Assembly (NCBI RefSeq): GCF_016892765.1
Contig: NZ_JAFEMD010000051.1
Location: 1-35,171, forward strand
Direction: 5' to 3'
Source of the DNA: Microvirga arvi
Lineage (GTDB): Bacteria > Pseudomonadota > Alphaproteobacteria > Rhizobiales > Beijerinckiaceae
DNA: 35,171 bases
Position numbers and translations under genes: made by a program. This document shows, in pieces, positions 1 to 8,731 of the stretch. How positions within the stretch are numbered: position 1 is the first letter of the stretch; each line of letters starts with the position of its first letter. Under the pieces are notes generated by a model. The model saw only the letters and a program-made list of their open reading frames with translations, made no database searches and was not told the DNA's origin.

Positions 1-839
1 GCCGTGAAGCTGTTGCGGCGGCTGCGCGAGACCGGCTCGATGGTGCCAGAGCGGATCGGCGGCCATCGTCGTCCGGTCCTCGAGGCGCATCAGGATCTGC
101 TGCGATCCCTGGTGGACGCCAAGTCCGGCATCACGCTGGCCGAGATCCAAGCCGAACTGCGCACCCGCGGGATCGAGGTGCAGGCGCTCTCGACCATTCA
201 TCTCATGCTCAAGCGAATGGGCCTGACGCACAAAAAAAGACACTCTGGGCGGCCGAGCAGGACCGGCCGGATGTAGCCCAGGAGCGCCACCGCTTTCGCG
301 TCTGGCAACGCTTTATGGATGCAAGCCGCTTTGTGTTCCTGGACGAGACCGGCACGGCCACCAACATGACGGGCCGTTACGGCAGGGCGCCGCGGGGACA
401 GCGGGTGATCGATGCGGTGCCGCACGGGCACTGGCTGACCACCACCTTTGTGGCAGGCCTGCGCGAGGACAGGATCATCGCACCGCTCGTCGTAGATGGC
501 CCGATGCGAGGCGAGATCTTCCGGGCCTATGTCGAGCAAATGCTGGCGCCGGCTCTCTCGTCCGGCGATGTCGTCGTGCTCGACAACCTTGCAACTCACA
601 AGGTGGCCGGTGTCGAGGAGGCGATCCGAGCCGTCGGGGCAAGCCTGCTGTATCTGCCACCCTACAGCCCCGATCTCAATCCGATCGAGCAACTTTTCGC
701 CAAGCTCAAGGCGCTCCTGCGCAAAGCGGGCGCACGCACCAAGGAAGCGCTTTGGGAAACCATCGGTGAACTGCTCAATGCGTTCTCGCCCGAGGAGTGT
801 CGCAACTACCTCAGGAACTGCGGATATGAGCCCGTCTAA
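1..839 (+). CDS. IS630 family transposase, two frames joined by -1 frameshift, 5' truncated by window edge
   Basis: This is a DDE transposase of the IS630 family that cuts and pastes the element at TA sites. The first frame (open from base 1, stop after 276) carries the end of the helix-turn-helix region (RETGSMVPERIGGHRRP). The second frame (open from about 237, stop at 839) carries the catalytic domain: FLDETG with the first Asp, VVLDNLATHK with the second Asp, and the NPIEQLFAKLK block with the terminal Glu. The frames meet at a run of seven A (232-238). Slipping back one base there yields THKKKTLWAAEQDRPD, the usual continuous family sequence, so this looks like programmed -1 frameshifting rather than decay. 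An accidental one-base change is the alternative. The N-terminus lies left of the window. Confidence 0.9.
   Translation, partial: REAVAAAARDRLDGARADRRPSSSGPRGASGSAAIPGGRQVRHHAGRDPSRTAHPRDRGAGALDHSSHAQANGPDAQKKTLWAAEQDRPDVAQERHRFRVWQRFMDASRFVFLDETGTATNMTGRYGRAPRGQRVIDAVPHGHWLTTTFVAGLREDRIIAPLVVDGPMRGEIFRAYVEQMLAPALSSGDVVVLDNLATHKVAGVEEAIRAVGASLLYLPPYSPDLNPIEQLFAKLKALLRKAGARTKEALWETIGELLNAFSPEECRNYLRNCGYEPV
232..238 (+). other. A7 slippery run, candidate -1 programmed frameshift site in IS630 transposase
   Basis: The seven-A heptamer lies exactly where the two transposase frames must be joined. A one-base backward slip restores the standard family sequence (HKKKTLW) without a stop. No downstream stimulatory pseudoknot was identified by eye. 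Confidence 0.6.
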
Positions 840-855
840 ATCGAATCTGCTCTAG

Positions 856-1146
856 GAGGCTCAAGCCTTCGCGATGACGTTGGCCCTGTACGAGCAGGGC
901 CTGTTTACCTGGACGGAATGGGCCGCAGCACTGTCGGCCGCGATCAAGCGCGCCCAGGCGGCGGGGGAGTGCGACGACGGTTCGACCTACTATCAGCACT
1001 GGCTGGCTGCAATCGAGCAGTTGGTCAGGGACAAGGGGATTGCAAGTGAACAGGCCCTGGCGGAACGGCGGGACGCTTGGGATCGGGCGGCACACGCGAC
1101 CCCGCATGGTCAACCGATTTTGCTCGCGAACGATCCACTCCGGTAG
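856..1146 (+). pseudogene. nitrile hydratase accessory/activator protein, C-terminal remnant cut by IS630
   Basis: The reading frame is open from the base after the IS end and starts EAQAFAMTLALYEQGLFTW, followed by TEWAAALSAAIKRAQ, DDGSTYYQHWLAAIEQLV and a C-terminal RRDAWDRAAHATPHGQPI. These are hallmark segments of the nitrile hydratase accessory (activator, P14K-like) family, related to the N-terminal part of the beta subunit, which helps metal loading and maturation of the alpha/beta enzyme. About 96 C-terminal residues remain. The N-terminal part would lie on the far side of the IS. There is no ribosome site for an independent start: the ATG at 874 is an internal Met. The alpha and beta subunit genes are not in this window; they may lie to the left. 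Confidence 0.85.
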
Positions 1147-1835
1147 TTTGTGAGCCAGGACCGCGTGCAAGGCGATGCTGCTGTGCGTCGTGGGCTGACC
1201 TCAACGTGCGAGGGATGCACCCACTCCCCAAAGAGCGTCGAGTGTACCCTGCTCCCAACTTCCATATCACAACGCCACATCTATCTCAGTTGCTGCTGAT
1301 AGCCTTCAGCAACCATGCTCCCACCGTCAGTGACGCATAGCAGGGTTTCCGCTTTCGCGAGCAAAGCCGACATCCAGGTAATCACGGCTCAGTTTGACCC
1401 CGAGCTGACCCTCGACGCATGGCTTCTCTACGGGTATGCGCCAGCAATCATGCGGAAGTCTGGGAGGGCTCGATCCCAAACCCATTCTCTTCGGGTTGAT
1501 CAGGGTCGAAGCCCCATCCTGTCGGAACGACGCCTCAGAGGCTGCGTTGGTCGGGCGAAGAGGAGACATGACATGTCCTGGGACAAAGCCGAACAGGTGA
1601 ACATCGCGGCCAAGGAGATGCGCCAGGCCGCGGATGAACCAACACTCGAACCTTCGTTCGATCCACTCGTGAACATGACGCACGCGGCCGCGAAGGAAGA
1701 CCACGATCTCGAAGACCTCGGACCCATGTCCCCGGGGCATGGCCGAGAGGATCAAGCGGGAGCGAAGCAACAAGACGTGATCCTGAAGATCCCGGCGATT
1801 TCCATGGGGCGGGTGTCGTTCCGTCCTCACCGCTA
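1147..1835. other. non-coding or degenerate stretch, no recognised gene
   Basis: Several overlapping frames are open here (for example 1561-1872 on plus and 1327-1830 on minus), but none gives a product I recognise, none has a convincing ribosome site, and they overlap each other on opposite strands. The stretch lies between the nitrile hydratase remnant and the cyclodeaminase remnant and is best read as decayed sequence. Confidence 0.5.
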
Positions 1836-2042
1836 TTACGCGTGCGATGCCCCTCGCTTCGCCAACAGGTGACGAGCGATGTAGAGATCCTGGATCGACA
1901 GCCCCGAGCTGTCGAAGACCGTGATCTCCTGTTCGGAGTGGCGACCAGGGTGCCGCCCCGCCAGGACTTCGCCGATGGCAATGAGATCAGCCCCATCCAG
2001 GGCATGCTGGAACTCGCCGATCACGCGGGATCGACCTGGCAG
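1836..2042 (-). pseudogene. ornithine cyclodeaminase/mu-crystallin family, C-terminal fragment
   Basis: Read on the minus strand, the frame gives DLPGRSRVIGEFQHALDGAD, then IGEVLAGRHPGR, then EITVFDSSGLSIQDLYIA and the stop at 1836. The block GEVLAGRxPGRxSxxEITVFDSSGLxxQDL is the C-terminal signature of the ornithine cyclodeaminase/mu-crystallin family, NAD(P)-dependent enzymes acting on amino or imino acids. Only the last 65-70 residues of roughly 320 remain. A stop lies directly upstream in frame (near 2043-2045), and the sequence beyond it belongs to an IS630 transposase, so the gene has been cut and fused to mobile DNA. The fragment is not expected to be functional. Confidence 0.75.
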
Positions 2043-2045
2043 GTC

Positions 2046-2198
2046 TTAGAACAAGGTCGCACTGGCAAGAAGGCGCCAGTTCGACACGGTGGCGGGACAG
2101 ACCTGCAAGCGGCGGGCGATCTCGACCTGAGGAAGGTCGCCGTGCGCGCAGGCACCAAGAACACGCTCACGCAGATCAGGAGAATAGAGCTGCGGCAT
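2046..2198 (-). pseudogene. IS630-family transposase, N-terminal fragment
   Basis: From an ATG at 2198 the minus strand encodes MPQLYSPDLRERVLGACAHG, followed by LPQVEIARRLQVCPATVSNW, the typical start and helix-turn-helix of IS630 transposases (PYSxDLRERVxxA, then a winged HTH with VSTVxNW). The similarity stops after about 45 residues and the frame ends at 2046, where the cyclodeaminase fragment begins on the same strand. The rest of the transposase is missing. It cannot be compared directly with the element at 1-854, because that one lacks its N-terminus here. Confidence 0.75.
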
Positions 2199-2394
2199 GG
2201 CTTGCCTCCCGGGCCATATCCCAGTCAACGCACAGATCACCCGGATGGGTTCAAGCTCAGATCAAAAGCGCTTTAATGTGACGATGCTCGTCCGTGCAAG
2301 CGTCCTATACTCTAGTACCGCACCATTGATGACGGCGTGCAATGCCATTGCTAAGTGAGGGCACGAGCTTTTTTGCTGGACCCAAGGGGTGTAC

Positions 2395-2429
2395 ATCTCC
2401 TGCCGTGAGGCCCGCTCACGGCAGGAGAT
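2395..2429 (-). terminator. strong hairpin after the RTX gene, probable transcription terminator
   Basis: A perfect 15-bp inverted repeat (ATCTCCTGCCGTGAG at 2395-2409 against its complement at 2415-2429) with a 5-nt loop lies 35 bp past the RTX stop codon. There is no T-run directly after it in the minus direction, so it may terminate weakly, act in both directions or protect the 3' end of the mRNA. Confidence 0.6.
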
Positions 2430-2463
2430 CATTTCAGGCGGGAAGCTTCCCAGCTCACGCCCG

Positions 2464-5400
2464 TTAAAGCACGAACCATCCCTTGCTGAAGTCCATGGCC
2501 CCTTTGAGCTTAATCACGCCTTCCGCCGTCTTGTCGCTGTCGGTGTTGAGGTAGACATAGGTGTCCTTGCCGGACTTCTCGTAGCGCACCTGACCGGCCT
2601 TGGTGAAAGCGTCCTTGCCGATGAAGCTGAAGGCCTGATCGCCCTTCTTCTTCGTGTCGGTATCGATCAGCTTCAGGTCGATCTTATCTCCTCCCTTACC
2701 GGAGAAGTCCGTGATGTAGTCCGCCGTGCTCTTGCTCGTGCCCGTGTCCTTGCTGGCAAACATGAACACGTCCTTGCCGGTACCGCCGGTCAGCGTATCC
2801 TGACCGGTGCCGCCAATGATCCTGTCGTTGCCGGTGCCGCCGTTGATCTTGTCCTTGCCGCCGCCGCCATCCAGGCTGTCGTTGCCGGCGCCGCCAGAGA
2901 GATTATCGGTACCGGATCCGCCCGAGACCGTGTCGTTGCCAGCAGTGCCGGTCGTGGTCTCTTTCACGATGTCCTGGAGCACGATGGTCAGGGCCTTACT
3001 ATAGCTGACACCGGTTGCATCGGTGGCTTGCACGACAACTTGGTGGCTCGTGGCCTGCTCGTAATCCAGGAGAGATCCGTTCTTGATTACAATGGACTTG
3101 CTGTCAGCTCCTAGCATGAAGCGACCGCCGGCATCGTCGAGGAGGCCGAAGATGAAGGCGGCATCCCCATCGGGATCGAAGGCAGCCAGCGAGCCGACAG
3201 CCGTTCCTGAACTCGCGTTTTCGGCTACGGCGGCATTCGACAGGATGATGTCTGATGGAGCGTCATTGACCGGGGTGAGATTCAAGGTGAAGGCCTTCGC
3301 CTCACTCTTGTCCCCAACAGCGTCCACCACTTCGTACTCGAATGCGACCGTGCCATGGAAATTTGCGGCTGGAGTATACGTGAAGGTGCCGTCTGGGTTG
3401 AAATCCAAGCCCGCCACAGGCGAGACCAGCTGATAGGTCAGGTCGTCCCCATCCACATCTGTTCCCGCTGGCACTTGGCCGGTGATGATTCTATCTTCAA
3501 CTCCCGAGGCGCTGTTGCCCGATGCCCCCGCAAGCGGCGCGTCGTTGACAGCTTCCACTGCCAGCCTGAGGCTCGATAGGGCAACAAGAACGTCGTTGCG
3601 GGCTACTATTGTCAGATCGATTACACCGTTGAAGTTCAGCGGCGGGGTGCCTGAGAAGGTTCTCGTCTCAGTATCGAACGTGAGCCATCCTGGCAAAACC
3701 GTTCCGCCCGCCAGGGAAATTGAGTAGTCAAGTCCTTCTGCCTGGTTAGGATCGAAACCTTCAGGGATTTGGAACGACCAATGCTCGTCTTCACCGATGC
3801 TCTGGTCTTCAAGCTTGATGGTATTCAGCCGGGCTGTCCCGTCCCAGAATTGAAGTAGTTCAATCCCTTCGATTGTATCCTGGCCGTCTCCACCCTCCCG
3901 CTGATCCGTGATGAGGATGGTACCGTCGCGATGAATTTCGAATATGTAATCGGCTCGAGAGCCCCTGAAGACTGCAGTATCGCCGTCGCCGTCGCCGCCC
4001 TGAAGCGTGTCGTTTCCGGCACTGCCCTCCAGTCGGTCGTTGCCATCACCTCCCGACAAACTATCGTCGCCCGCACCTCCCCACATACTGTCGTTGCCCG
4101 CCCCGGTGGCGACCACGTCGTCGGCAGTCCCGACCTCGACCAGGTCGGCACCTGCGCCCGTGGTGACGGTGAAGCGCTCCACGCCCGAGTGATACAGACG
4201 GCTCGAGTTGTCGATGTAGGAGGTGCCGTAGTAGCCGTCGGTGCCCTGGCCGGAGCTGCCGGCAAAGTGCGCTCCCACCGTCAGATCCGACCAGTCCACG
4301 ATCAGGTGGTCGTCCGTGCCGGTGCCCATGTAGACGGCATCGGAGGCGGTATCCCCTTGCGTCGTGCCGGCAAAGACAGACACCGTGTCAGAGCCATCGT
4401 GGGTGTAGACCGTGTCCGCCCCGATGCTGGCGTCACCGTGCAGGGTGATCACATCGTTAAAGGCACCCGTGCCCGTCCGGAACTCTTCCAGACGCTCGAC
4501 GCTCTTCACATAGCGCCCATCCGCCAGCACCGTGTTGCTGGCGTTGAGATCAAGCACGATCGCCTGCGTCACATCTGACCAGTCCGCCTTCCAGGTGTCT
4601 GTGCCCGTGCCACCGTCCACCTGGTCCTTGCCCGTGCCCGAGCGGATGGTGTCGTTGCCCGCCCCGGTGGCGACCACGTCGTCGGCAGTCCCGACCTCGA
4701 CCAGGTCGGCACCTGCGCCCGTGGTGACGGTGAAGCGCTCCACGCCCGAGTGATACAGACGGCTCGAGTTGTCGATGTAGGAGGTGCCGTAGTAGCCGTC
4801 GGTGCCCTGGCCGGAGCTGCCGGCAAAGTGCGCTCCCACCGTCAGATCCGACCAGTCCACGATCAGGTGGTCGAAGCCCTCGCCGCCATATGCCTGATCG
4901 GAAAGTGTATCGTCCTTTGTCGCACCGCTGTGGCCCGATACGATTGTGTCGTCTCCAGCCAGACCGCTTAAGAAGTTGGCGCCCCTATTGCCGACCAGCA
5001 CATTGTCGAGGCTGTTGCCGGTAAGGTTGACGCCGTGCACGTCATCCGCGAGCGTCACGTTCTCAACCTGAGCGCCCCACTCAGTGTCGAGCGAGAAGGT
5101 CGAGCCGGTCGAAAGCCCACCCGTCAACAGATGGATCTCGTCCGTTCCATTGTCGGCCACCTCCAGGACGCGATCGCCCAGGCTGTCGAACACATAGGTA
5201 TCGTTGCCGGCACCTCCCCCGAGCGTATCAGCGCCACCACTGCCGTTGAGGGTATCTGCGCCGTCCGTGCCTATGATCAGGTTTTTATCCGAATTTCCTG
5301 TTCCGACCCGGGCCGGGCCCGTCAGCACGAGTTCCTCGATCCCGCTGCCCTCCGCCAGGGTGGTGTTGACGGATGAGATGACACGGTCATAGCCGCCTGC

Positions 5401-8352
5401 ATCCGCTCCATCATGATCATGAACGGAATCGCCCTGATGATTGACGAGGTACAGATCGTCTCCCGCTCCCCCTTTGAGAACATCGGCACCCTCGCCGCCG
5501 TCGAGCGTATCGTTGCCGCCACCCCCGTAGAGCGTGTCTTCGTCGAGGCCGCCAAGAAGGTTGTCCACGCCCTCGCCGCCGAGAAGGACATCGTTTCCGG
5601 CGCGCCCCTCCAGACGGTCATCTCCCAGCAAGCCGAGGAAGATGTCCGATCCGGCGCTCCCGAGCATGGTGTCATTGCCGATGTTCGAGCCTTCGAACAC
5701 CTCGACGTTCAAGTAGGCGTCGCCTTCGGCGTCCCCACCGCTAGCTTGGCCCTTCTCCCGGTCGATGAAGATGGCTGCCGTCGAATTCTCGTAAGTCACG
5801 ATGTCGAAATCGGCACCACCGTCCAAGATGTCGGCACCCGCACCACCGTCGAGGACGTCATCCCCGTCCTGCCCGTCGAGCCGATCCCCTCCGTCGCGCC
5901 CATGAAGATAATCGCGACCGTCTCCTCCTCTGATCACATCGGCAGCCGCGCCACCATAAAGGTAATCTGTGCCGCTACCGCCATCGAGCGTCGCAGAGAT
6001 GTCGAGACTGGCGGCAAGCAGTATCGCGTCATCGCCCGCGCCACCGTTCGCCACAATTCCGGTAATGTCGGTAAACTGCTGCGAGCGCGAGAAGGCGAGC
6101 ACGGAGACCGTGCCGGAGCTGCCTCCGATTTCGAAGCTTTCGTCGCCATCGCTCGTGTTGGACGTTGCCCTGTATTGGGCGCGATCGCCGATGTTGAGAA
6201 CGAGGGTCGTTCCCTCAATCGTGCCGAGATCCGGCGGCGGAGGCGGAGTGTCTCCCACTGCGACCGGAGGAACGTCAGAGAACGAGAAGCCGCCCAGGGT
6301 GTAGCGCGGTGAGTTGTAGCGCCAGAGGTCATAGCCGGCCACGTTCACGAACGCGGCGAAGCCCGCCGTGATCTGGCCCGACATGTCGAAGATGCCGAAA
6401 GGATTGGTCAGAAGGGCATTACCCATCTCGTCGAGATAGATCTTCCCGTCCGCAGGGGTTCCATTGACGATATCGTTGAGGTTCAGAAGGATTTGACCGG
6501 CAATGTTGCCGGCCCCGCCGACCGTCGCGAGGGGAATCGATGCGCTGACGGCGAGCTGGAGCAGGACAGACAGCGACGCCTCAGGGAGGTCCCCACCAGC
6601 TCCCTGCTGATCGCTGACAAAGAAGCCGTTGAAGACCCTCGCGTAATCCGTGTAACCGCTTGCTTTGAACTGCAGGAGGCCGCGGGTGTCGAAACCGAAG
6701 GCCATGTCCATGGCAACATCGATCGCGCCTTCGAGCTTGATGTCAATCCCTGGAACGACAGGGAAAATGGCCAGGTCGGCGAGGTCGCCGAGAGGGCTTC
6801 CGTCAGGGCCAAGGTCGCCACCGAAATTGAACGAGAGTGCCGGCAGGTCGAGCGAGAACAGGTCTGCCTGTCCACCCAGGAGGAAATGGAAGGCCTCCAT
6901 CGGATTGGTCAGGATCGGGAACTTGAAGAAGTCGCCGAGGAGCATGTCCTCAAGGATGTCCTGGCCGCTTTGTCCACGGCCATCGACAGCGCTGTAGCCC
7001 CCACCCGTCAGGCCGCCCAGGAACGTGGCGAGGTTGGGGATATTGCCGACGGCATTCAGAGCATCGGGAGCAATTCCTTCGAGAAAGACCGCAGCATCCC
7101 GGATGTCCTCCAAGATCTCAAACGAGCCGAGATCGTATTCGTCGGGACCGAAGGTCTTGTCCTGGAAGAAGGCGGCCCAGTCGACGATATCATCGACGAG
7201 TTCGATGAACCCGACCGCAGCCGTCAGGTTGGCACTCGGCTGCGCCATCTTGACGAAGTCGATGAGCGTGATCTTCCCGTCGGCTGCATCAATGCCGCCG
7301 ACGTCCGCACCCGCCTTGTCGAAGACCCCTTCCCAATTGGGGAACACTTTCAGGAAAGTCAGGTCGGTCCTGAAGATGGCCAGCGCCTGATCGATCGGCT
7401 GGAGGACCGGGTCGAGATGAGCGAGGATTGGCTTGATGAAGTCTTCGATGAAGGTGCCAAAGTCATAGCTGACATTATTGAACACGACCTTTGGCGTGCC
7501 GCCGAAGGCCTGACCGCCATCCGGGTTGACGGTCGAGTTGTTGAACGCCCAGTCAACGGCGAGGTCGGCACTGATCTTGGGTAGATTGGCGGCACCCATA
7601 TCCCCTGACAGATGGATGTCGATATCTGCCTGGCCGGTGAAGGTAGCATCGAGGACGTCGACCCCGTTGTCGACCTCCGACAACCTCAACTTGCCATCTG
7701 CATCCGCCTTAAGGTCGACGGTGAACGCCCCTGTCACCAACGAACCCATATCTGTGGCGTTGAAGTTGAGAAAACCAAGCGATGCATCGGCCGCAAGCTG
7801 CGGAGCCGTGACGCTTATCCCGAGCGCCAGTTCTGGCGCTCCGCCATTCGTCACAAGATAGAAGGCGTCGGTTCCGCTAGCATCCGCACCCACAGTGAAG
7901 TTGAACTGACAGGAGAGATCGACCTGGACCTGGCCGGACGTGTTGATCCCTAGGCCCCCGAGGCCTAGGTCGGAGGCGAGATCGAGCGTGATGTTTCTCG
8001 CCTCGTCACAGGTGAAATTGATTTGAACATCCGTCCCGCTAACGACGACGTCGGCAACAGTCTTGAGGAAGTCGGCGGCTTTCAGCGCGTCATTGATAGC
8101 CGTCTCAATCTGCGCCTCAGCGTATTCGGGTAGGTTATTCAGATCGTTCAGCGCCTTGAATATCGTTTCCTTCAGATCGCGGATCTGGTTGACGGTCGAT
8201 TCCGCCTTGTCAAAAGCCTCCTTCAGTTTGTCTCCGACAAAGGGCAGCTTTTGCGCCAGAACTTGGACGGAAAGAGCTTTCTCGATATAGCTCAGCGCTT
8301 TGTCTACGCCCGCTTTCAGTTGAGCAACTTTTTCAGCAGCAACCAGCGTCAT
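2464..8352 (-). CDS. large RTX calcium-binding protein with cadherin/Ig-like modules, type I secreted
   Basis: The 1962-residue protein has no N-terminal signal peptide. Residues 1-700 form a unique beta-rich region that begins with amphipathic helices and ends in a TPPPPPDLG hinge. From about 790 to 1470 come blocks of RTX nonapeptides (GGxGxDxLx) that bind calcium and fold outside the cell. About 1525-1590 is an Ig-like He_PIG type module (LPGWLTFDTETRTFSGTPP); 1600-1700 and 1700-1800 are VCBS/cadherin-like repeats (VNDAP linkers). RTX repeats return at 1805-1865, followed by a serralysin-type C-terminal domain ending KGWFVL, which suits type I secretion. Residues 1161-1235 and 1348-1422 are a perfect duplication. 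The ATG at 8352 is preferred because GGTGGGGG precedes it; a GTG at 8364 would add four residues. Adhesion or a matrix role is inferred. No type I exporter genes are nearby. Confidence 0.9.
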   Translation of the reverse strand: MTLVAAEKVAQLKAGVDKALSYIEKALSVQVLAQKLPFVGDKLKEAFDKAESTVNQIRDLKETIFKALNDLNNLPEYAEAQIETAINDALKAADFLKTVADVVVSGTDVQINFTCDEARNITLDLASDLGLGGLGINTSGQVQVDLSCQFNFTVGADASGTDAFYLVTNGGAPELALGISVTAPQLAADASLGFLNFNATDMGSLVTGAFTVDLKADADGKLRLSEVDNGVDVLDATFTGQADIDIHLSGDMGAANLPKISADLAVDWAFNNSTVNPDGGQAFGGTPKVVFNNVSYDFGTFIEDFIKPILAHLDPVLQPIDQALAIFRTDLTFLKVFPNWEGVFDKAGADVGGIDAADGKITLIDFVKMAQPSANLTAAVGFIELVDDIVDWAAFFQDKTFGPDEYDLGSFEILEDIRDAAVFLEGIAPDALNAVGNIPNLATFLGGLTGGGYSAVDGRGQSGQDILEDMLLGDFFKFPILTNPMEAFHFLLGGQADLFSLDLPALSFNFGGDLGPDGSPLGDLADLAIFPVVPGIDIKLEGAIDVAMDMAFGFDTRGLLQFKASGYTDYARVFNGFFVSDQQGAGGDLPEASLSVLLQLAVSASIPLATVGGAGNIAGQILLNLNDIVNGTPADGKIYLDEMGNALLTNPFGIFDMSGQITAGFAAFVNVAGYDLWRYNSPRYTLGGFSFSDVPPVAVGDTPPPPPDLGTIEGTTLVLNIGDRAQYRATSNTSDGDESFEIGGSSGTVSVLAFSRSQQFTDITGIVANGGAGDDAILLAASLDISATLDGGSGTDYLYGGAAADVIRGGDGRDYLHGRDGGDRLDGQDGDDVLDGGAGADILDGGADFDIVTYENSTAAIFIDREKGQASGGDAEGDAYLNVEVFEGSNIGNDTMLGSAGSDIFLGLLGDDRLEGRAGNDVLLGGEGVDNLLGGLDEDTLYGGGGNDTLDGGEGADVLKGGAGDDLYLVNHQGDSVHDHDGADAGGYDRVISSVNTTLAEGSGIEELVLTGPARVGTGNSDKNLIIGTDGADTLNGSGGADTLGGGAGNDTYVFDSLGDRVLEVADNGTDEIHLLTGGLSTGSTFSLDTEWGAQVENVTLADDVHGVNLTGNSLDNVLVGNRGANFLSGLAGDDTIVSGHSGATKDDTLSDQAYGGEGFDHLIVDWSDLTVGAHFAGSSGQGTDGYYGTSYIDNSSRLYHSGVERFTVTTGAGADLVEVGTADDVVATGAGNDTIRSGTGKDQVDGGTGTDTWKADWSDVTQAIVLDLNASNTVLADGRYVKSVERLEEFRTGTGAFNDVITLHGDASIGADTVYTHDGSDTVSVFAGTTQGDTASDAVYMGTGTDDHLIVDWSDLTVGAHFAGSSGQGTDGYYGTSYIDNSSRLYHSGVERFTVTTGAGADLVEVGTADDVVATGAGNDSMWGGAGDDSLSGGDGNDRLEGSAGNDTLQGGDGDGDTAVFRGSRADYIFEIHRDGTILITDQREGGDGQDTIEGIELLQFWDGTARLNTIKLEDQSIGEDEHWSFQIPEGFDPNQAEGLDYSISLAGGTVLPGWLTFDTETRTFSGTPPLNFNGVIDLTIVARNDVLVALSSLRLAVEAVNDAPLAGASGNSASGVEDRIITGQVPAGTDVDGDDLTYQLVSPVAGLDFNPDGTFTYTPAANFHGTVAFEYEVVDAVGDKSEAKAFTLNLTPVNDAPSDIILSNAAVAENASSGTAVGSLAAFDPDGDAAFIFGLLDDAGGRFMLGADSKSIVIKNGSLLDYEQATSHQVVVQATDATGVSYSKALTIVLQDIVKETTTGTAGNDTVSGGSGTDNLSGGAGNDSLDGGGGKDKINGGTGNDRIIGGTGQDTLTGGTGKDVFMFASKDTGTSKSTADYITDFSGKGGDKIDLKLIDTDTKKKGDQAFSFIGKDAFTKAGQVRYEKSGKDTYVYLNTDSDKTAEGVIKLKGAMDFSKGWFVL
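4089..4312 (-). repeat. 224-bp perfect direct repeat, copy B, inside RTX gene
   Basis: It is identical base for base to 4650-4873 as read by eye, at an offset of 561 bp (187 codons), so the frame is kept. It encodes residues 1348-1422, containing HLIVDWSDLTVGAHFAG, GVERFTVTTGAGADLVEVG and the start of an RTX unit. Confidence 0.95.
4650..4873 (-). repeat. 224-bp perfect direct repeat, copy A, inside RTX gene
   Basis: This is the partner of 4089-4312 and encodes residues 1161-1235. The 337 bp between the copies are unique and encode a further DVTQAIVLDLNASNTV-type module. The identity extends over synonymous positions, which points to a recent duplication or to gene conversion. Confidence 0.95.
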
Positions 8353-8731
8353 TCTAACCCCCACCCGCGTCTTCTAATTGCAATATTGTTCTATTAAGAT
8401 CCGAGCCCTGGATCGCTTCCGATTGCCCAAAGTCGATGGTTTTGACGGGCCGTATGACGCGCCTGAACGGAAGGCGCCCTTAAGGTTTCAAAAACCAGAA
8501 ATCGGGTCATGACCCTCTGGGGAGCAGGCGATATCGTGCTGCGCCAGAAGCGGCAGACCTGCTCGTTCCTTCGCCACCCGCTCATCCCTGCTGCCCCATG
8601 CCTGTCGGCTCAGCGAGATGTCTCTATTCCCCGACAACTTCTTCTTCCATAGGCCGGCTGACGATTCTCAATATGGGTCGCACCGCAGCCGGATATGGCG
8701 CCGTCGGAGGAAGCACATCACCGCTTTTTAT
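8353..8731. other. upstream region between RTX gene and sensor kinase gene
   Basis: This divergent intergenic region should carry the RTX promoter (minus strand). An open frame on the minus strand (8394-8585) has no recognisable product. No further gene was found. Confidence 0.5.

Larger units (their letters stand above)
1..854 (+). mobile_element. IS630-family insertion sequence, right part
   Basis: The left end lies outside the window. The visible part holds most of the transposase and ends in CTAG at 852-855, the TA-centred target expected for IS630/Tc1-mariner elements. Reading inward from the end gives CTAGAGCAGATTCG, which shares CTAGAGCA with the tips of the small palindromic element at 30105-30205. 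Immediately to the right, coding sequence of a nitrile hydratase accessory gene resumes in frame, so the element sits inside that gene. The exact right boundary (853-855) is inferred from the target rule and the change in coding content, because the matching left inverted repeat cannot be seen. Confidence 0.85.

Noticed and set aside
1315..1872. 185-codon open frame on plus, with a 167-codon frame opposite on minus
   Set aside because: Neither product is recognisable, both lack ribosome sites, and they overlap fragments of decayed genes.
2780..6000. Regularly spaced short repeats resembling a CRISPR array or tandem repeat locus
   Set aside because: They are RTX nonapeptide codons in one long frame; repeat units are diverged and lack fixed spacers.
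5413..6312. 299-codon frame on plus opposite the RTX repeats
   Set aside because: Reverse complement of the RTX repeat codons; low-complexity translation without family resemblance.
6493..7584. 363-codon open frame on plus opposite the RTX gene
   Set aside because: It is antisense to well-supported RTX coding sequence and arises from GC-rich codon structure.
8394..8585. 63-codon frame on minus between RTX and kinase genes
   Set aside because: No ribosome site, no recognisable product, and it would sit in the RTX promoter region.
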